A stretch of DNA of 47,190 nucleotides from Verrucomicrobiaceae bacterium (GCA_027484055.1 JAIXQH010000061.1:1-47190); one strand, 5' to 3'; positions 15,987 through 24,370 are shown, numbered from the stretch's first letter. Notes: a model not told the origin generated them from the letters alone. Translations and numbers: made by a program.

Positions 15987-17545
15987 TGCGCGAACTCCGC
16001 CAGAAGGGCATTGCCGCCCGAAGACTGAAATGACCGGCCGGCCTGATACCAGACCGCCGAGACGCGGTTGCGGTGGTCGGGGCCACCTGTCTTGAGCATC
16101 CGGCCGAACGCTGCCGGCTCAATCAGATGGTCCATCTGTTCGGAGTAACCCCAACTGCTGCCACGACTGGCGCCGCGCCCGCGATTGTCGCCCCATTGGT
16201 CGCCACTCCCCGAGGACGTACCGGAACTCCACGAACTCCCGCCCTGACCGCCAGAGCCAGAGCTGCCGCCAGAACTGCTCTGGCTACCGCTGTTCTTGTT
16301 CTCACCGCGGTTCATGCCAAGGCTGGTATTGCTGCCTTCATTCTCGCTGAAGGTGCCGCGCTGGTGGAGAGAGCGCCCGATGGTCTTCGCCGCCCATTCG
16401 TTCGTTTCCGCACAGGCGTTGTTGTGCCAGATGCGCGTGGCGAAGTTACCCAGCAGATGGTGGACCCGGTCGCGACTGTTTTCGCCGGACATCTTGGCGT
16501 AGTAGGTCGGCAGCGATTGCGAAAGAAAGACCGGGCAGGCGCGGGACCCCCGCGCCGTCGACAGAAACTCGGCATCGTAGCTGTTGATGAAATATTGGGC
16601 TTCATCAGCCCAGAGAAACACCGGCCGCTGCTGTTGCAGCGGCGGCAAGGCATTACGCGCAAGGACCGCGCGCTGCCACATGTATTTGTAGAGCTGCTGG
16701 GCGATGATCCCATCTTCGTTGCGGGTCAGCGCCGGCATGTTCAGCAGGATAATCGCCCCGTGAAACGTCAATTCCGGCGGCACAGTGGTATCGGCGCAGA
16801 ATGCCCGCTTCAGCCATCCATGGTTGAAGCGATCGAGCGCCGTCGTCAGCGAGATGACGATATTACCGCGCGTCTTGGGATCAAGCGTCGCGAAATCATT
16901 GCGCCAGTAGGCTGCAATCCTCTCGCCGCTGGCATTGTCCAGGTGAGGCATCGCCCCAATGAAGCATTCAAAAAAGTAGGATTGCGACTGCCAGGCCGAA
17001 TCTTTCATCTCATCCGGCGAACGCGGTGCGCTGCGTACAAACCGAAGCAAGGCATCAATCGTTACGTTGCCGGTGGCGGCGTACACGACCGGAATCGCAT
17101 TGCGCAAAACCTGCCGCGTCGTGTCCTCCCAGAAATGGTCACCCGCACGACCAGCGGATGGGCTTGCCGCGCGCGCCATTTCGAGAACGCGCATCAGGCA
17201 TTCAATCACGGAGTTGAGACCGCCGTCGCCCTGCCTTGCCATTTCCCAGGCAAGGAAGTTGAAGCCTTGCCGCGTGCCGTCGAATTCAACGAGCGAAGCT
17301 GTGCGCCCATGCTGCTTGCAGTAGCTGCGCCAGAGATCGGCCTCTTCGGGCTTCGCGCACAGCACCAGCCCGCCCATACCAGCACGCAGATACGCACCGG
17401 CAACGGCCTTGCCGCTGCCAGATGATTTGCCGCTGCCGATGCCGCCCAGGACGCAGACGCCCTGAACAGCATCGCGCAACGTGAAATAGTCCGTTTTCGT
17501 AAGCTTCAACAAACGGGTGTCGAGGTCACTCGCGCGCGTCGTCAT
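15983..17545 (-). CDS. VirD4/TraD-like type IV coupling ATPase, no membrane domain
   Basis: The 520-residue protein is a P-loop ATPase of the conjugative coupling family, expected to bring the relaxase-DNA complex to a T4SS. Walker A is GGIGSGKSSG (K40) and Walker B ends in DEAQ (D314-E315). Walker A is only 40 residues from the start, so the usual two N-terminal transmembrane helices are absent. Roughly residues 405-470 are Ser/Gly-rich low complexity, followed by a conserved-looking tail (EPAAFGRMLKTGG). I use the second ATG (17545) because GGAGG lies five bases before it and only two before the first. The neighbouring small membrane genes may replace the missing anchor. Confidence 0.88.
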   Translation of the reverse strand: MTTRASDLDTRLLKLTKTDYFTLRDAVQGVCVLGGIGSGKSSGSGKAVAGAYLRAGMGGLVLCAKPEEADLWRSYCKQHGRTASLVEFDGTRQGFNFLAWEMARQGDGGLNSVIECLMRVLEMARAASPSAGRAGDHFWEDTTRQVLRNAIPVVYAATGNVTIDALLRFVRSAPRSPDEMKDSAWQSQSYFFECFIGAMPHLDNASGERIAAYWRNDFATLDPKTRGNIVISLTTALDRFNHGWLKRAFCADTTVPPELTFHGAIILLNMPALTRNEDGIIAQQLYKYMWQRAVLARNALPPLQQQRPVFLWADEAQYFINSYDAEFLSTARGSRACPVFLSQSLPTYYAKMSGENSRDRVHHLLGNFATRIWHNNACAETNEWAAKTIGRSLHQRGTFSENEGSNTSLGMNRGENKNSGSQSSSGGSSGSGGQGGSSWSSGTSSGSGDQWGDNRGRGASRGSSWGYSEQMDHLIEPAAFGRMLKTGGPDHRNRVSAVWYQAGRSFQSSGGNALLAEFAQ

Positions 17546-17554
17546 CATTACCTC

Positions 17555-17749
17555 CTATCGATCAAAATCATGTCCGGGATCATCGTGGGCGGCGGGGCCA
17601 GGCTCTCTGGGATGGTCGTCAACCGACCATCCCAGGCCATGCTGCTGCGAACGCTCGGCGGTGTGCCGGCCGAACCAGCCTTCATCGATCAGCTTGGCCC
17701 GGATATCGTCCACCGCCACACCGAACGATTCAGTGAACCAGTCAGTCAT
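17555..17749 (-). CDS. Small hypothetical protein upstream of coupling ATPase
   Basis: A 64-residue protein, beginning MTDWFTESFGVAVDDIRAKL and ending in a His/Asp-rich tail. Its ATG lies inside the last codons of the upstream zinc-ribbon gene (8-base overlap, ATGACTGA). Its stop lies in the ribosome-binding region of the coupling ATPase. The helical N-terminal half with DEGWFGR looks like a short interaction domain. I recognise no family; operon position suggests a mobilization accessory. Confidence 0.65.
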   Translation of the reverse strand: MTDWFTESFGVAVDDIRAKLIDEGWFGRHTAERSQQHGLGWSVDDHPREPGPAAHDDPGHDFDR

Positions 17750-17999
17750 CGAACGTTACCCCGCATTCGCAGCGCCAGCGGGGGCGGATGAAGTTGACGA
17801 TGCGAATGCTGTAGAGCGCGCTGAGCACCTCAATCGCATCATCGATGCACCCTTCGTATCGCAGACGCGGCGCTTCCTTCGCCGCTTCGACGTAAAGCCG
17901 TTCGTCGATACGATTATCGTCAAAGGTGCAGCTGCCGCATTCGGGGCAGGTTGTCTGGGTATCGTGCTGGCCTGCACGCAGGAGTTCGGCCATGTCCAT
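17742..17999 (-). CDS. Zinc-ribbon-like small protein
   Basis: The 85-residue product (MDMAELLRAG...) has CPECGSC in its first third and CECG near the C-terminus, two paired-cysteine knuckles that fit a zinc ribbon. I chose ATG 17999 because GGAGAT lies upstream, and rejected the longer frame from 18137. A second ATG six bases later is also possible. It sits between the vWA-like lipoprotein and the small gene before the coupling ATPase. DNA or protein binding is likely, but its role is unknown. Confidence 0.65.
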   Translation of the reverse strand: MDMAELLRAGQHDTQTTCPECGSCTFDDNRIDERLYVEAAKEAPRLRYEGCIDDAIEVLSALYSIRIVNFIRPRWRCECGVTFDD

Positions 18000-18137
18000 G
18001 ATCGTATCTCCAAAAACTTGGGCGCGCATCCCGTCACGCGGCGAAGCCCGCGCGCCTCCAAAGGTTGATTGATCGGGCTTTTTGCTTCGGTCGGCTGACC
18101 GGACCCGGCGGAAGCTGGACCCGGTCATCGACCGCAC

Positions 18138-18860
18138 TCAGATCAGCGAGGTGAACGTCACCTCGATGGCTCCGGCTTCCTTGAGGTACTTTTCCCAGCC
18201 CAGGCGAAGGGCGTTCAGCATCTTGTCCGGCAAGACGTGTCCAGTTCCGGACGCATCGGCTGACACACCGAAGCCGAGGAAGACGACACGGCAACCCTGG
18301 AGAATTGGTCCGGATGGCAATGGCAGATTTACCGGCTTGCCGGTCGCAAGCTGCTTGCTGGCAGAGTAGGCTTCTGATTCCTCCACCCCATCCGAGACGA
18401 TCAAGATCGTTGACCGACCGGACGCGCAGTCGGGGCGCAGGTTCTCCAAGGTCAAAAGCAGGTTGGTGCCACCATCGCCACCTTTGGTGCGGAAAGTGGT
18501 GGCAATGTCCTGCATCTGCTGGACCACCCGTTTACGAGCCACCTTCAGATGCAGTTTGTAGCCGGTGGTGATCGTCGGGTGAGCAACAAAGCGCTCTGCC
18601 GTACGGCTGCCGAGTTCATACACAGCGATGGAATCGCCGAGCTTCAATTTCTCGACCGCGTCACCCACCCGGTTGCGGACGGCAGCACCGAACACATCCT
18701 CGCCCTGAGCCGCGGAGGTGCTGGACACATCGTCCAGAACATAAAGCCACGCAGCATGCATCGAGCCTGGATTATTCTCCGTGGGGGAAGACCCAGAGCA
18801 AGCGGCGAGGGTGCAGAAAAAGGGCAACAAGGGTGCCCAGCTTTCGGTGAAAATGCGCAT
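18138..18860 (-). CDS. vWA-like lipoprotein in mobilization operon
   Basis: The N-terminus (APLLPFFCTLAAC) is a lipoprotein signal with lipobox LAAC, so the 240-residue protein should be membrane-anchored and periplasmic. YVLDDVSSTS resembles the DxSxS metal-ion-dependent adhesion site of von Willebrand A domains. GGDGGTNLLL supplies the threonine loop, and ILIVSDGVEES gives the later SDG strand. GGAG stands eight bases before ATG 18860. The gene begins two bases after the four-helix membrane protein, so the pair is probably made together. A surface or scaffold role in transfer is inference. Confidence 0.8.
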   Translation of the reverse strand: MRIFTESWAPLLPFFCTLAACSGSSPTENNPGSMHAAWLYVLDDVSSTSAAQGEDVFGAAVRNRVGDAVEKLKLGDSIAVYELGSRTAERFVAHPTITTGYKLHLKVARKRVVQQMQDIATTFRTKGGDGGTNLLLTLENLRPDCASGRSTILIVSDGVEESEAYSASKQLATGKPVNLPLPSGPILQGCRVVFLGFGVSADASGTGHVLPDKMLNALRLGWEKYLKEAGAIEVTFTSLI

Positions 18861-18862
18861 GA

Positions 18863-19780
18863 TCAAATCTCCTTCTTGAGCAGGTTAAAGAAATGTTGGG
18901 TGGTGTATTGCTTGAGATCGGCGAGGAGCTTTTCGAGCTGGATGAGCGCGGCGGGCGACAGCTCCGGGATGTCCGAGACATCGTCCGGCCCCAGTTCGGT
19001 ATCGCCCATCATGTTACGGGACGCGCACAGCTCGTGGGCTTGAGCGATCACCGGCCCCACAATCCGCCCCGCCTCGGACGCCGCTTTCCACCGCAGGGCA
19101 TCGGGCTTGGCCAATTCGGCGACACTGTGCCGACCGCTTTCGACACGGCGTTGGTCATCGCCAACCGTAGCGATGGCCTTGTCGAGAGCGGCGAGTTTCG
19201 CACGTTCCGCCCGACCGCCGGTAATGACTTCCAGCCGCTTCAGCAGGAGTGCGGCCAGCTTGTGAGCAGCGAGAAAAGACACCGTGAACAACGAAGCGCA
19301 CATGAGGCCAAGCGCCGGTCCGGAAAACCCGGCAAGCATCGTGAACACATCCTGGCCGTCGCCGTCGCCCACCGTCTGAAAGGTGGCGGAGAACATGAAC
19401 AGCCCAATGGCGAGCAACATCACCACGATGGCAATGAGGCCCAAACCATCCAGCAGCCAGCCGATGCCGCGGCCAAAGCGGGCGATAATCCCGCTGAGCA
19501 GAACGCTGCCCAGCAGCATATAGAAGCCGATCGCGTAGGCCATCGGCATGATCGCATCGGCCAGACTGGTGCCGTCCGAAAGCGTCGGAAAAGCCGCCCT
19601 AAACCCAACCGTTGCGCTGAAGACTTCCATGCATGCAGCGATAAGAATGCCAAGGCCGCATCCCACTGCAATCAGGTAGGACATGGTCATGGATGCCAGT
19701 TTGGCCCTCGTGTCTTCAGCAGCGGCGTGGCCGCGACGCAGGATCGCGTCATCATCACGAACAAGATTGCTAATCATCAT
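18863..19780 (-). CDS. Four-helix inner-membrane protein of mobilization operon
   Basis: The 305-residue protein has hydrophobic helices at about 33-55, 88-110, 120-145 and 155-180, followed by a long soluble C-terminus (about 185-305) rich in charged helices and ending LLADLKQYTTQHFFNLLKK. AAAGGAG precedes two adjacent ATGs (19780 and 19777). Layout and context resemble a membrane scaffold with a cytoplasmic domain. I do not recognise a named family. Its stop is two bases from the lipoprotein start. Confidence 0.8.
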   Translation of the reverse strand: MMISNLVRDDDAILRRGHAAAEDTRAKLASMTMSYLIAVGCGLGILIAACMEVFSATVGFRAAFPTLSDGTSLADAIMPMAYAIGFYMLLGSVLLSGIIARFGRGIGWLLDGLGLIAIVVMLLAIGLFMFSATFQTVGDGDGQDVFTMLAGFSGPALGLMCASLFTVSFLAAHKLAALLLKRLEVITGGRAERAKLAALDKAIATVGDDQRRVESGRHSVAELAKPDALRWKAASEAGRIVGPVIAQAHELCASRNMMGDTELGPDDVSDIPELSPAALIQLEKLLADLKQYTTQHFFNLLKKEI

Positions 19781-19836
19781 TCAGCTCCTTTGGGGATGGT
19801 GGGACCAAGCGGCTGCCTGGCCCCGTGGTTTTGCGG

Positions 19837-20292
19837 TCAATTGACCAGCCCAGCGCCGCCACTGCCGAGCAGCTTGTCCAGCCGGTGGAATTGTCGGCGG
19901 CGTGGCGGCTTGGGAGGTTCCGCGACCGGCGGCGTGGGGGGCGGGCAGATCGCGTCGAGACGACTCAGGCTGGCGCGCAAGCGATGCTCTTCTTCGATGA
20001 GCATCCGCTGGCGCTCGACCAGCTCCGCGTCGTGATTGACCAGAAGGCTGATCACCAGACCGTCTGGCACATGACCCTTACGAGCCGCGCCGTCGATTTC
20101 GGCATGAATCAGCGGTCGTGCTGCCAAGATCTCCGCCAACAGTGACGATGAGGGTGCAGGCGTGTTGCCAATGGTCCGAAGGCTGGGCTTGGACCCAGTA
20201 GCCGCCCGTGCAGCTTTGGACTTTACCCAAGATGCAAGGGTGCGGGCGCGACTGGCGGCCGCAGAGAGCAATTGTTTTGATCGACTTTTCAT
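19837..20292 (-). CDS. Hypothetical basic protein of mobilization operon
   Basis: The 151-residue protein has a very basic N-terminus (MKSRSKQLLS..., many Arg and Lys), a helical middle (HDAELVERQRMLIEEEHRL) and a Pro/Arg-rich C-terminus (PPTPPVAEPPKPPRRR). ATG 20292 is seven bases after GGAG, while the ATG at 20298 is one base after it, so I choose the former. The charge pattern would suit an oriT-binding accessory protein, but no domain is recognised. Confidence 0.7.
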   Translation of the reverse strand: MKSRSKQLLSAAASRARTLASWVKSKAARAATGSKPSLRTIGNTPAPSSSLLAEILAARPLIHAEIDGAARKGHVPDGLVISLLVNHDAELVERQRMLIEEEHRLRASLSRLDAICPPPTPPVAEPPKPPRRRQFHRLDKLLGSGGAGLVN

Positions 20293-20387
20293 TGTCATGC
20301 TCCAGAAACAGGGCGCACGAAGTCCCTCGCGCAGAAGGGTTCCGCACGCCCCGAGGTTTGGTTTTTGCGCTGTTGTGACGCCGCTAA

Positions 20388-20487
20388 TCAGGCGTTATTG
20401 GTCCCCATCGCGCCAAGCAGACTCAGGCTAAAAGCGACGACCACGAATGATGTCGTCAGAGCTGCATGCGCGAGGAGTTTCTTTCAT
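20388..20487 (-). pseudogene. Possible frameshifted 32-residue membrane peptide gene
   Basis: From ATG 20487 the sequence ATGAAAGAAACTCCTC carries one base too many for a frame that otherwise reads MKKLLAHAAL and continues as a hydrophobic helix to TGA 20388-20390. Removing one A in the AAA gives 32 codons with a good membrane or signal segment. GAGG lies upstream. It may be a small gene with a one-base insertion, or chance. The rest of 20298-20662 shows nothing I can support. Confidence 0.3.
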
Positions 20488-20662
20488 AGGCGACCTCGCT
20501 CGATAGTTCGTTGCCATCGAATGAAGCACGCGGGGTTGCCGCAGCCATCGCGGCCGCAAAGCAGTCCCTGCATGCTGCGTTATGGTCCGATGTGTCACCC
20601 AGAACGCCAGTGCAGATGGCCCTCCAGGCGCGGAAGTGTATGTAGGGTTGGTGGAAGCGCGA

Positions 20663-20956
20663 TCAGCGCATCCGCTTCCGGGGGGCTGTTCGGATCGCTT
20701 CGTCGAGCGCAGTGAGCATGTCTCGCCCTTCTTCCTGCGGGAAGACGCCCGTGGTCGTAGGGTCGTCAATGCCAAGTGCCTTGACCATCTCGCAAAAGCC
20801 GCGATAGCCTTCAGGGCGTGACGGCGTCCCCACCAGATGGACTTTGCCGGTCGACGTGTCATAGTCGATGGGCAATTCCCAATGCTCCACTCCGTAACGG
20901 CTTGCCAGCTCGAGGAACCGTGACATAAGAGCAAATTCATAAACGTTGTATCTCAT
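20663..20956 (-). CDS. Hypothetical protein, 97 residues
   Basis: The product begins MRYNVYEFALMSRFLELASR and includes YDTSTGKVHLVGTPSRPEGY, then a helical acidic stretch and the basic end RTAPRKRMR. No membrane segment or known domain is seen. It starts three bases after the stop of a small cysteine-rich frame on the same strand and is followed by a 365-base gap before the mobilization genes. Codon use resembles the neighbouring minus-strand genes, so I think it is real. Confidence 0.55.
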   Translation of the reverse strand: MRYNVYEFALMSRFLELASRYGVEHWELPIDYDTSTGKVHLVGTPSRPEGYRGFCEMVKALGIDDPTTTGVFPQEEGRDMLTALDEAIRTAPRKRMR

Positions 20957-20959
20957 ACC

Positions 20960-21160
20960 CTAGAGAGCGACACACTTTTCCCGAAGACGCTTGTGTGGCG
21001 TGACGAATACAATGGTTGTGAGCCCACAATCGCAATGAACGTGGCATTTTTGGTACAGGGCAAACTCGTGACGACAAACCGTTCGGGGAAAATGGGGGCA
21101 TCGGAAAAGTTCCGCTATGGAGCTGAATTGGGCGAGCTTCTGCGCAAGTGCTTTCAGCAT
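20960..21160 (-). CDS. Possible cysteine-rich (zinc-ribbon-like) small protein
   Basis: This 66-codon frame contains FRCPHFPRTVCRHEF and CHVHCDCGLTTIVFVTPHK, with cysteine and histidine spacing like a metal-binding ribbon. It ends three bases before the next minus-strand ATG, as in an operon. Against it, it overlaps the N-terminus of the rightward HTH-propeller gene by about 69 bases on the opposite strand, has only one in-frame ATG and no clear ribosome site. Confidence 0.3.
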   Translation of the reverse strand: MLKALAQKLAQFSSIAELFRCPHFPRTVCRHEFALYQKCHVHCDCGLTTIVFVTPHKRLREKCVAL

Positions 21161-23284
21161 CCCCCCTATCTAAAACCGCCCAGAAAACTCGGTTTCACGT
21201 GGAAAGCGAAGACGTTTGCTGCCGAAATTGGCAACGTTTCCGAAAATGCAGTGGGGCAATGGTTGCGCGGTGATGCGCTCCCTGATCAATATAGATCTGC
21301 AATCATCGAAGTGCTTTTTGGACCCGATCCTGATGTTTTTGCCAAAGAAGTGCGAGAGTTTCAAGAGACGTACCGGCGATGCGTTCAACTGCGAGATCGG
21401 CGCAAAGGGCCGAGTCCACCTAATCCTGAAAACAATCCCGCTAACACTCTCCTGCGCACTGCATCACAATTAGTTGATGAAGGTAAATTTGTTTCGGAAT
21501 CGATTCAATCCAATTCTCAGTTGATATCCGCGTCCGCGTTCGAGTTGCATCGTGAGCAGACTGAGCGTTTGAAGCTCGAACAGCGTGCGAATACGTATCG
21601 AACTGCATTACTATTTGCAGCCGAAGCAGAAAGGGCAAACAATGCTTCGCGATATGATGCAGGAATGCGTTTCGGACTAAGTGGATGGTTGGCTACTGCG
21701 CAGTCAAATGAAGCTTGCTTAGATCAGGTGAAAGCGCAATTGGATCGAGGAGCTCGCGGTATCCGCAGGATTTTCTCTGACAAGGGTTCAGTGCTTCATG
21801 CCTACTATCAATCTCTTGCAGGTTCCGGTCTGATAATATCAGACGATACATCTTTGTACGCACAGCCACTGCCATCTGGCGAGAGGATCAAGATTGGGGA
21901 TTTTGATGACTGGTTTGCTGTACTTCCAGGAGATCATGTATTTGCATGCTATCACGAAGGAAGGCCGACACTTCACTCGATATCTGACATTCTAGGAGTT
22001 CGAAATCTCGAATATTTGTATCCCTATCACAGTGGATCAAGGGTCTTTCAATTTCACAGAACTTCTAGCTATCATAACTTTGTCGAAATATCGGTCGACG
22101 CTAAAGTCCTATTGTATAGCAATCCAAGCTATGCGCAAATCTGGTATTTTGAACCAGATGTCCGGTGCGTATTCGAAATTACATCTGACGACTACCCCAG
22201 TTCATGGGAATCTCTCTCTCCAGATGGATCTATATTTTATAGCGACCGATACAGGGGTCGTATTGCGTTATGGGAGACAAGCGGACAGAATGATTTGGTT
22301 TGTGACCTAAATATTCTTCTTAATAAACCGTTTGGACCAAAAATAAGTCGTCCAACTGGTGTAAGATTTACCTTGGATGGTCAATATCTTCATGTAGGTT
22401 ATTTCAAGACAACGAGACATATTGTGTCTATGAAAGACTACTCTTTTACTACGCGCCGATACCTCTTTAACGAAGAAATTTCAACAGACGGCATATTCGT
22501 ATTTCGCGCCGACGGTAGTAACATTGAATCATTCATGATAAGTGCTTATGAAGACAAAGGCTTAGTGGAGCGTGCTTCGCCAATAAATAGATCGTTTTCT
22601 CAGGAAAATGAAAAAGTTCGCTTTTTGGTACGGGACCGCGGGGTAGTTCCTTTTAAGTTAGCAAAACACCCAACTATTTATCCATCCGTATTTAATGATT
22701 ATAAAATTGTCGATGTTGAAATTTCCTTGTCGGGAAAGCTTGCTTGTTGTCACTGGCGGGACAGTTCAGGAGAGTATTCTAGGAATGGTGTCGACGGGGT
22801 GGGCGTGTTTGACATCGAATCTGGAGACCAAATTCTATCCTTCGTGAATTGTATAAACGTTGCGATCTCACCAGATGATAAAGTGTTTGCAGTAAAAGCT
22901 GCGCCTGATTACCCGGATGAAGACAATGGAGACATTCTATTTTACGACCGAGCAGGTAAATTGATAGGAAAAATTGAATCATCACGGATTTACAAATGCT
23001 TTCGGTTTTCGCAAGACGGGCATTTTCTTATATTGTATTCAGAAATATTCTCACCTAGTGCACGCGACAAAGATATCGATCAGCAAACACAAATAGAAAT
23101 ACTAGATACCAATTATCTGGATTCAGGAAGTACCGAAGAATTAATAAGATTCATATGTGACGTGAAGTTAGCAGGAAAAGAGGATTTTGAAGAGATAGAT
23201 TTTGACAACGCTCAATTCAAGGATATTCCCTTTGATTTGATTCAAAAATGTCGAGCGCTCATCCGCGATACATTAGGTGGGTAA
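21092..23284 (+). CDS. HTH plus beta-propeller protein, AT-rich, unknown function
   Basis: The 730-residue protein (start uncertain: ATG 21092, ATG 21035 or GTG 20993) begins with a Cro/XRE-like helix-turn-helix (KTFAAEIGNVSENAVGQWL, about 37-55). A helical, charged linker follows (about 120-220: LHREQTERLKLEQRANTYRT). The remainder is beta-rich with repeated blade-like units such as SLSPDGSIFYS, RFTLDGQYLHV, AISPDDKVFAV and RFSQDGHFLIL. The junction (ALLFAAEAERAN) resembles the entry to WD40 propellers in STAND-type conflict proteins, but there is no P-loop or nuclease. Composition is strikingly AT-rich, so it was probably acquired separately. It may be a DNA-bound sensor; function is unknown. 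Confidence 0.75.
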   Translation: MGASEKFRYGAELGELLRKCFQHPPYLKPPRKLGFTWKAKTFAAEIGNVSENAVGQWLRGDALPDQYRSAIIEVLFGPDPDVFAKEVREFQETYRRCVQLRDRRKGPSPPNPENNPANTLLRTASQLVDEGKFVSESIQSNSQLISASAFELHREQTERLKLEQRANTYRTALLFAAEAERANNASRYDAGMRFGLSGWLATAQSNEACLDQVKAQLDRGARGIRRIFSDKGSVLHAYYQSLAGSGLIISDDTSLYAQPLPSGERIKIGDFDDWFAVLPGDHVFACYHEGRPTLHSISDILGVRNLEYLYPYHSGSRVFQFHRTSSYHNFVEISVDAKVLLYSNPSYAQIWYFEPDVRCVFEITSDDYPSSWESLSPDGSIFYSDRYRGRIALWETSGQNDLVCDLNILLNKPFGPKISRPTGVRFTLDGQYLHVGYFKTTRHIVSMKDYSFTTRRYLFNEEISTDGIFVFRADGSNIESFMISAYEDKGLVERASPINRSFSQENEKVRFLVRDRGVVPFKLAKHPTIYPSVFNDYKIVDVEISLSGKLACCHWRDSSGEYSRNGVDGVGVFDIESGDQILSFVNCINVAISPDDKVFAVKAAPDYPDEDNGDILFYDRAGKLIGKIESSRIYKCFRFSQDGHFLILYSEIFSPSARDKDIDQQTQIEILDTNYLDSGSTEELIRFICDVKLAGKEDFEEIDFDNAQFKDIPFDLIQKCRALIRDTLGG

Positions 23285-23489
23285 CTTGGAATGCGGTATA
23301 GTTATGAGTCAGCGCGCCCACAGACAAGGGAGCCCGCTATTTCAATCTAACTCTTTCCAGAGATACCGCCTCTTCGAGTAGTATGTTTGTCAGACGGTGT
23401 GTTTCCTACTGCGCGCTCTAAATTCCTCATTTATTCAGCGGCAGCAGAATTCATGCAGAATCTGCGGAGAAATTGGGTTCGGCTCTACG

Positions 23490-23715
23490 TTCACCTTCCG
23501 TGCTCCGAGTGAGCATAGCGGCATCTCGTAGGTGAGCGTTTTGCCACAGGGCTGCCGACATTCAACCCCATTCGCTTCCGCGCCGCAGGCTTGTGCAGCT
23601 CCATGCCTTTCAGGCTCGCTTCGCTCGGGGTGTGACCGCCCGCTTTTACCCGGTGGCTTTTGCTCCCCATGACGCCGCGAGATGGTCTCGCGGAATCACT
23701 TGGAAGGAGCACATC
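23490..23715 (+). promoter_or_regulatory. Structured leader before the 72-residue gene
   Basis: This gene-free stretch holds several foldable elements: GCTC/GAGC arms near 23500; a GCCT/AGGC hairpin near 23610; and a perfect 8-base stem CCGCGAGA (23675-23682), TGG, TCTCGCGG (23686-23693) just before the GGAAGGAG ribosome site. Layout and words such as CATTCGCTTC are shared with the ardC leader. Bases 23285-23489 between the propeller gene and this leader hold nothing I recognise. Confidence 0.4.
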
Positions 23716-23934
23716 ATGACCAACCAACCAAAATTCCCAGGCCGCAAACCGACCCATCGCATCTACCGGGTGATTGGCGAAGGCAAGACAGCAAGCTGGA
23801 CCCCTATCGGTGCCGCCTGGCCAAACAATGACGGAAAGGGCTTTTCCATCAGCTATGATGCACTCCCACTGACCGGCCGCATCATCATGCGCGCCATCAC
23901 CGAGCGCCCCCGTGAAGCGCGAGGTGGGTCATGA
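23716..23934 (+). CDS. Small conserved-looking protein, 72 residues
   Basis: ATG 23716 follows GGAAGGAG. The product contains HRIYRVIGEGKTASWTPIG, GAAWPNNDGKGFSI and LPLTGRIIM, a compact beta-rich pattern. From memory, similar short proteins of unknown function occur on alphaproteobacterial plasmids and islands beside DUF736-type genes. It is the last gene inside the right end of the element. The function is not known to me. Confidence 0.7.
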   Translation: MTNQPKFPGRKPTHRIYRVIGEGKTASWTPIGAAWPNNDGKGFSISYDALPLTGRIIMRAITERPREARGGS

Positions 23935-24094
23935 ACCCACTCCTTCACATTATCGACTGGCAGATCGTGCCGCCCTAGCGAATTAGAAACTTGGATGATT
24001 CAGCGCAGCAATGCGGGAGGCTCAGCTTCCATCACAATGATGGAAATCCGATCCGGCAACCAATCTATCCGAAACTGGCAATTCCGAAGAAACT

Positions 24095-24115
24095 TCTGCA
24101 CAAGTCCTGCACAGG
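24095..24115. promoter_or_regulatory. Integrase arm-type site pair (right)
   Basis: TCTGCACAA (24095-24103) and CCTGCACAGG (24106-24115) are 11 bases apart and match the pairs at 1222-1242 and 1272-1291 at the left end. Between here and the core, ATATGG and CCATAT form an inverted repeat around a T-rich spacer (about 24122-24142), similar in reverse to TGGAAAATAACCAT at 1191-1204. Confidence 0.5.
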
Positions 24116-24169
24116 CAAAAATATGGCTATTTTTTCCATATAAATCAGCATATTACACATAGCCGATAT

Positions 24170-24248
<79 letters not shown>

Positions 24249-24346
24249 ACTTAGGCTTTGCCCTAGGTGAAGCCCTTGAAAAGCGCAAGGCTGACAGGAG
24301 CGCTTGCGGGCAGGGAAGGCCAGGATGTGACCCGATTCTGCGGAAA

Positions 24347-24368
24347 AGTCCCGGAATAGTCCCGGAAT
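24347..24368. repeat. Tandem 11-base duplication
   Basis: AGTCCCGGAAT occurs twice back to back (24347-24357 and 24358-24368), directly before the LexA-box-like sequence. It is either slippage or a paired binding site. Confidence 0.6.
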
Positions 24369-24370
24369 GC

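Noticed and set aside
14229..16028. Rightward frame of 599 codons
   Set aside because: It runs opposite the relaxase and small membrane gene, has no domain and reads as the complement of their GC-rich codons.
16073..17425. Rightward frame of 450 codons
   Set aside because: It lies antisense inside the coupling ATPase, which has clear Walker motifs.
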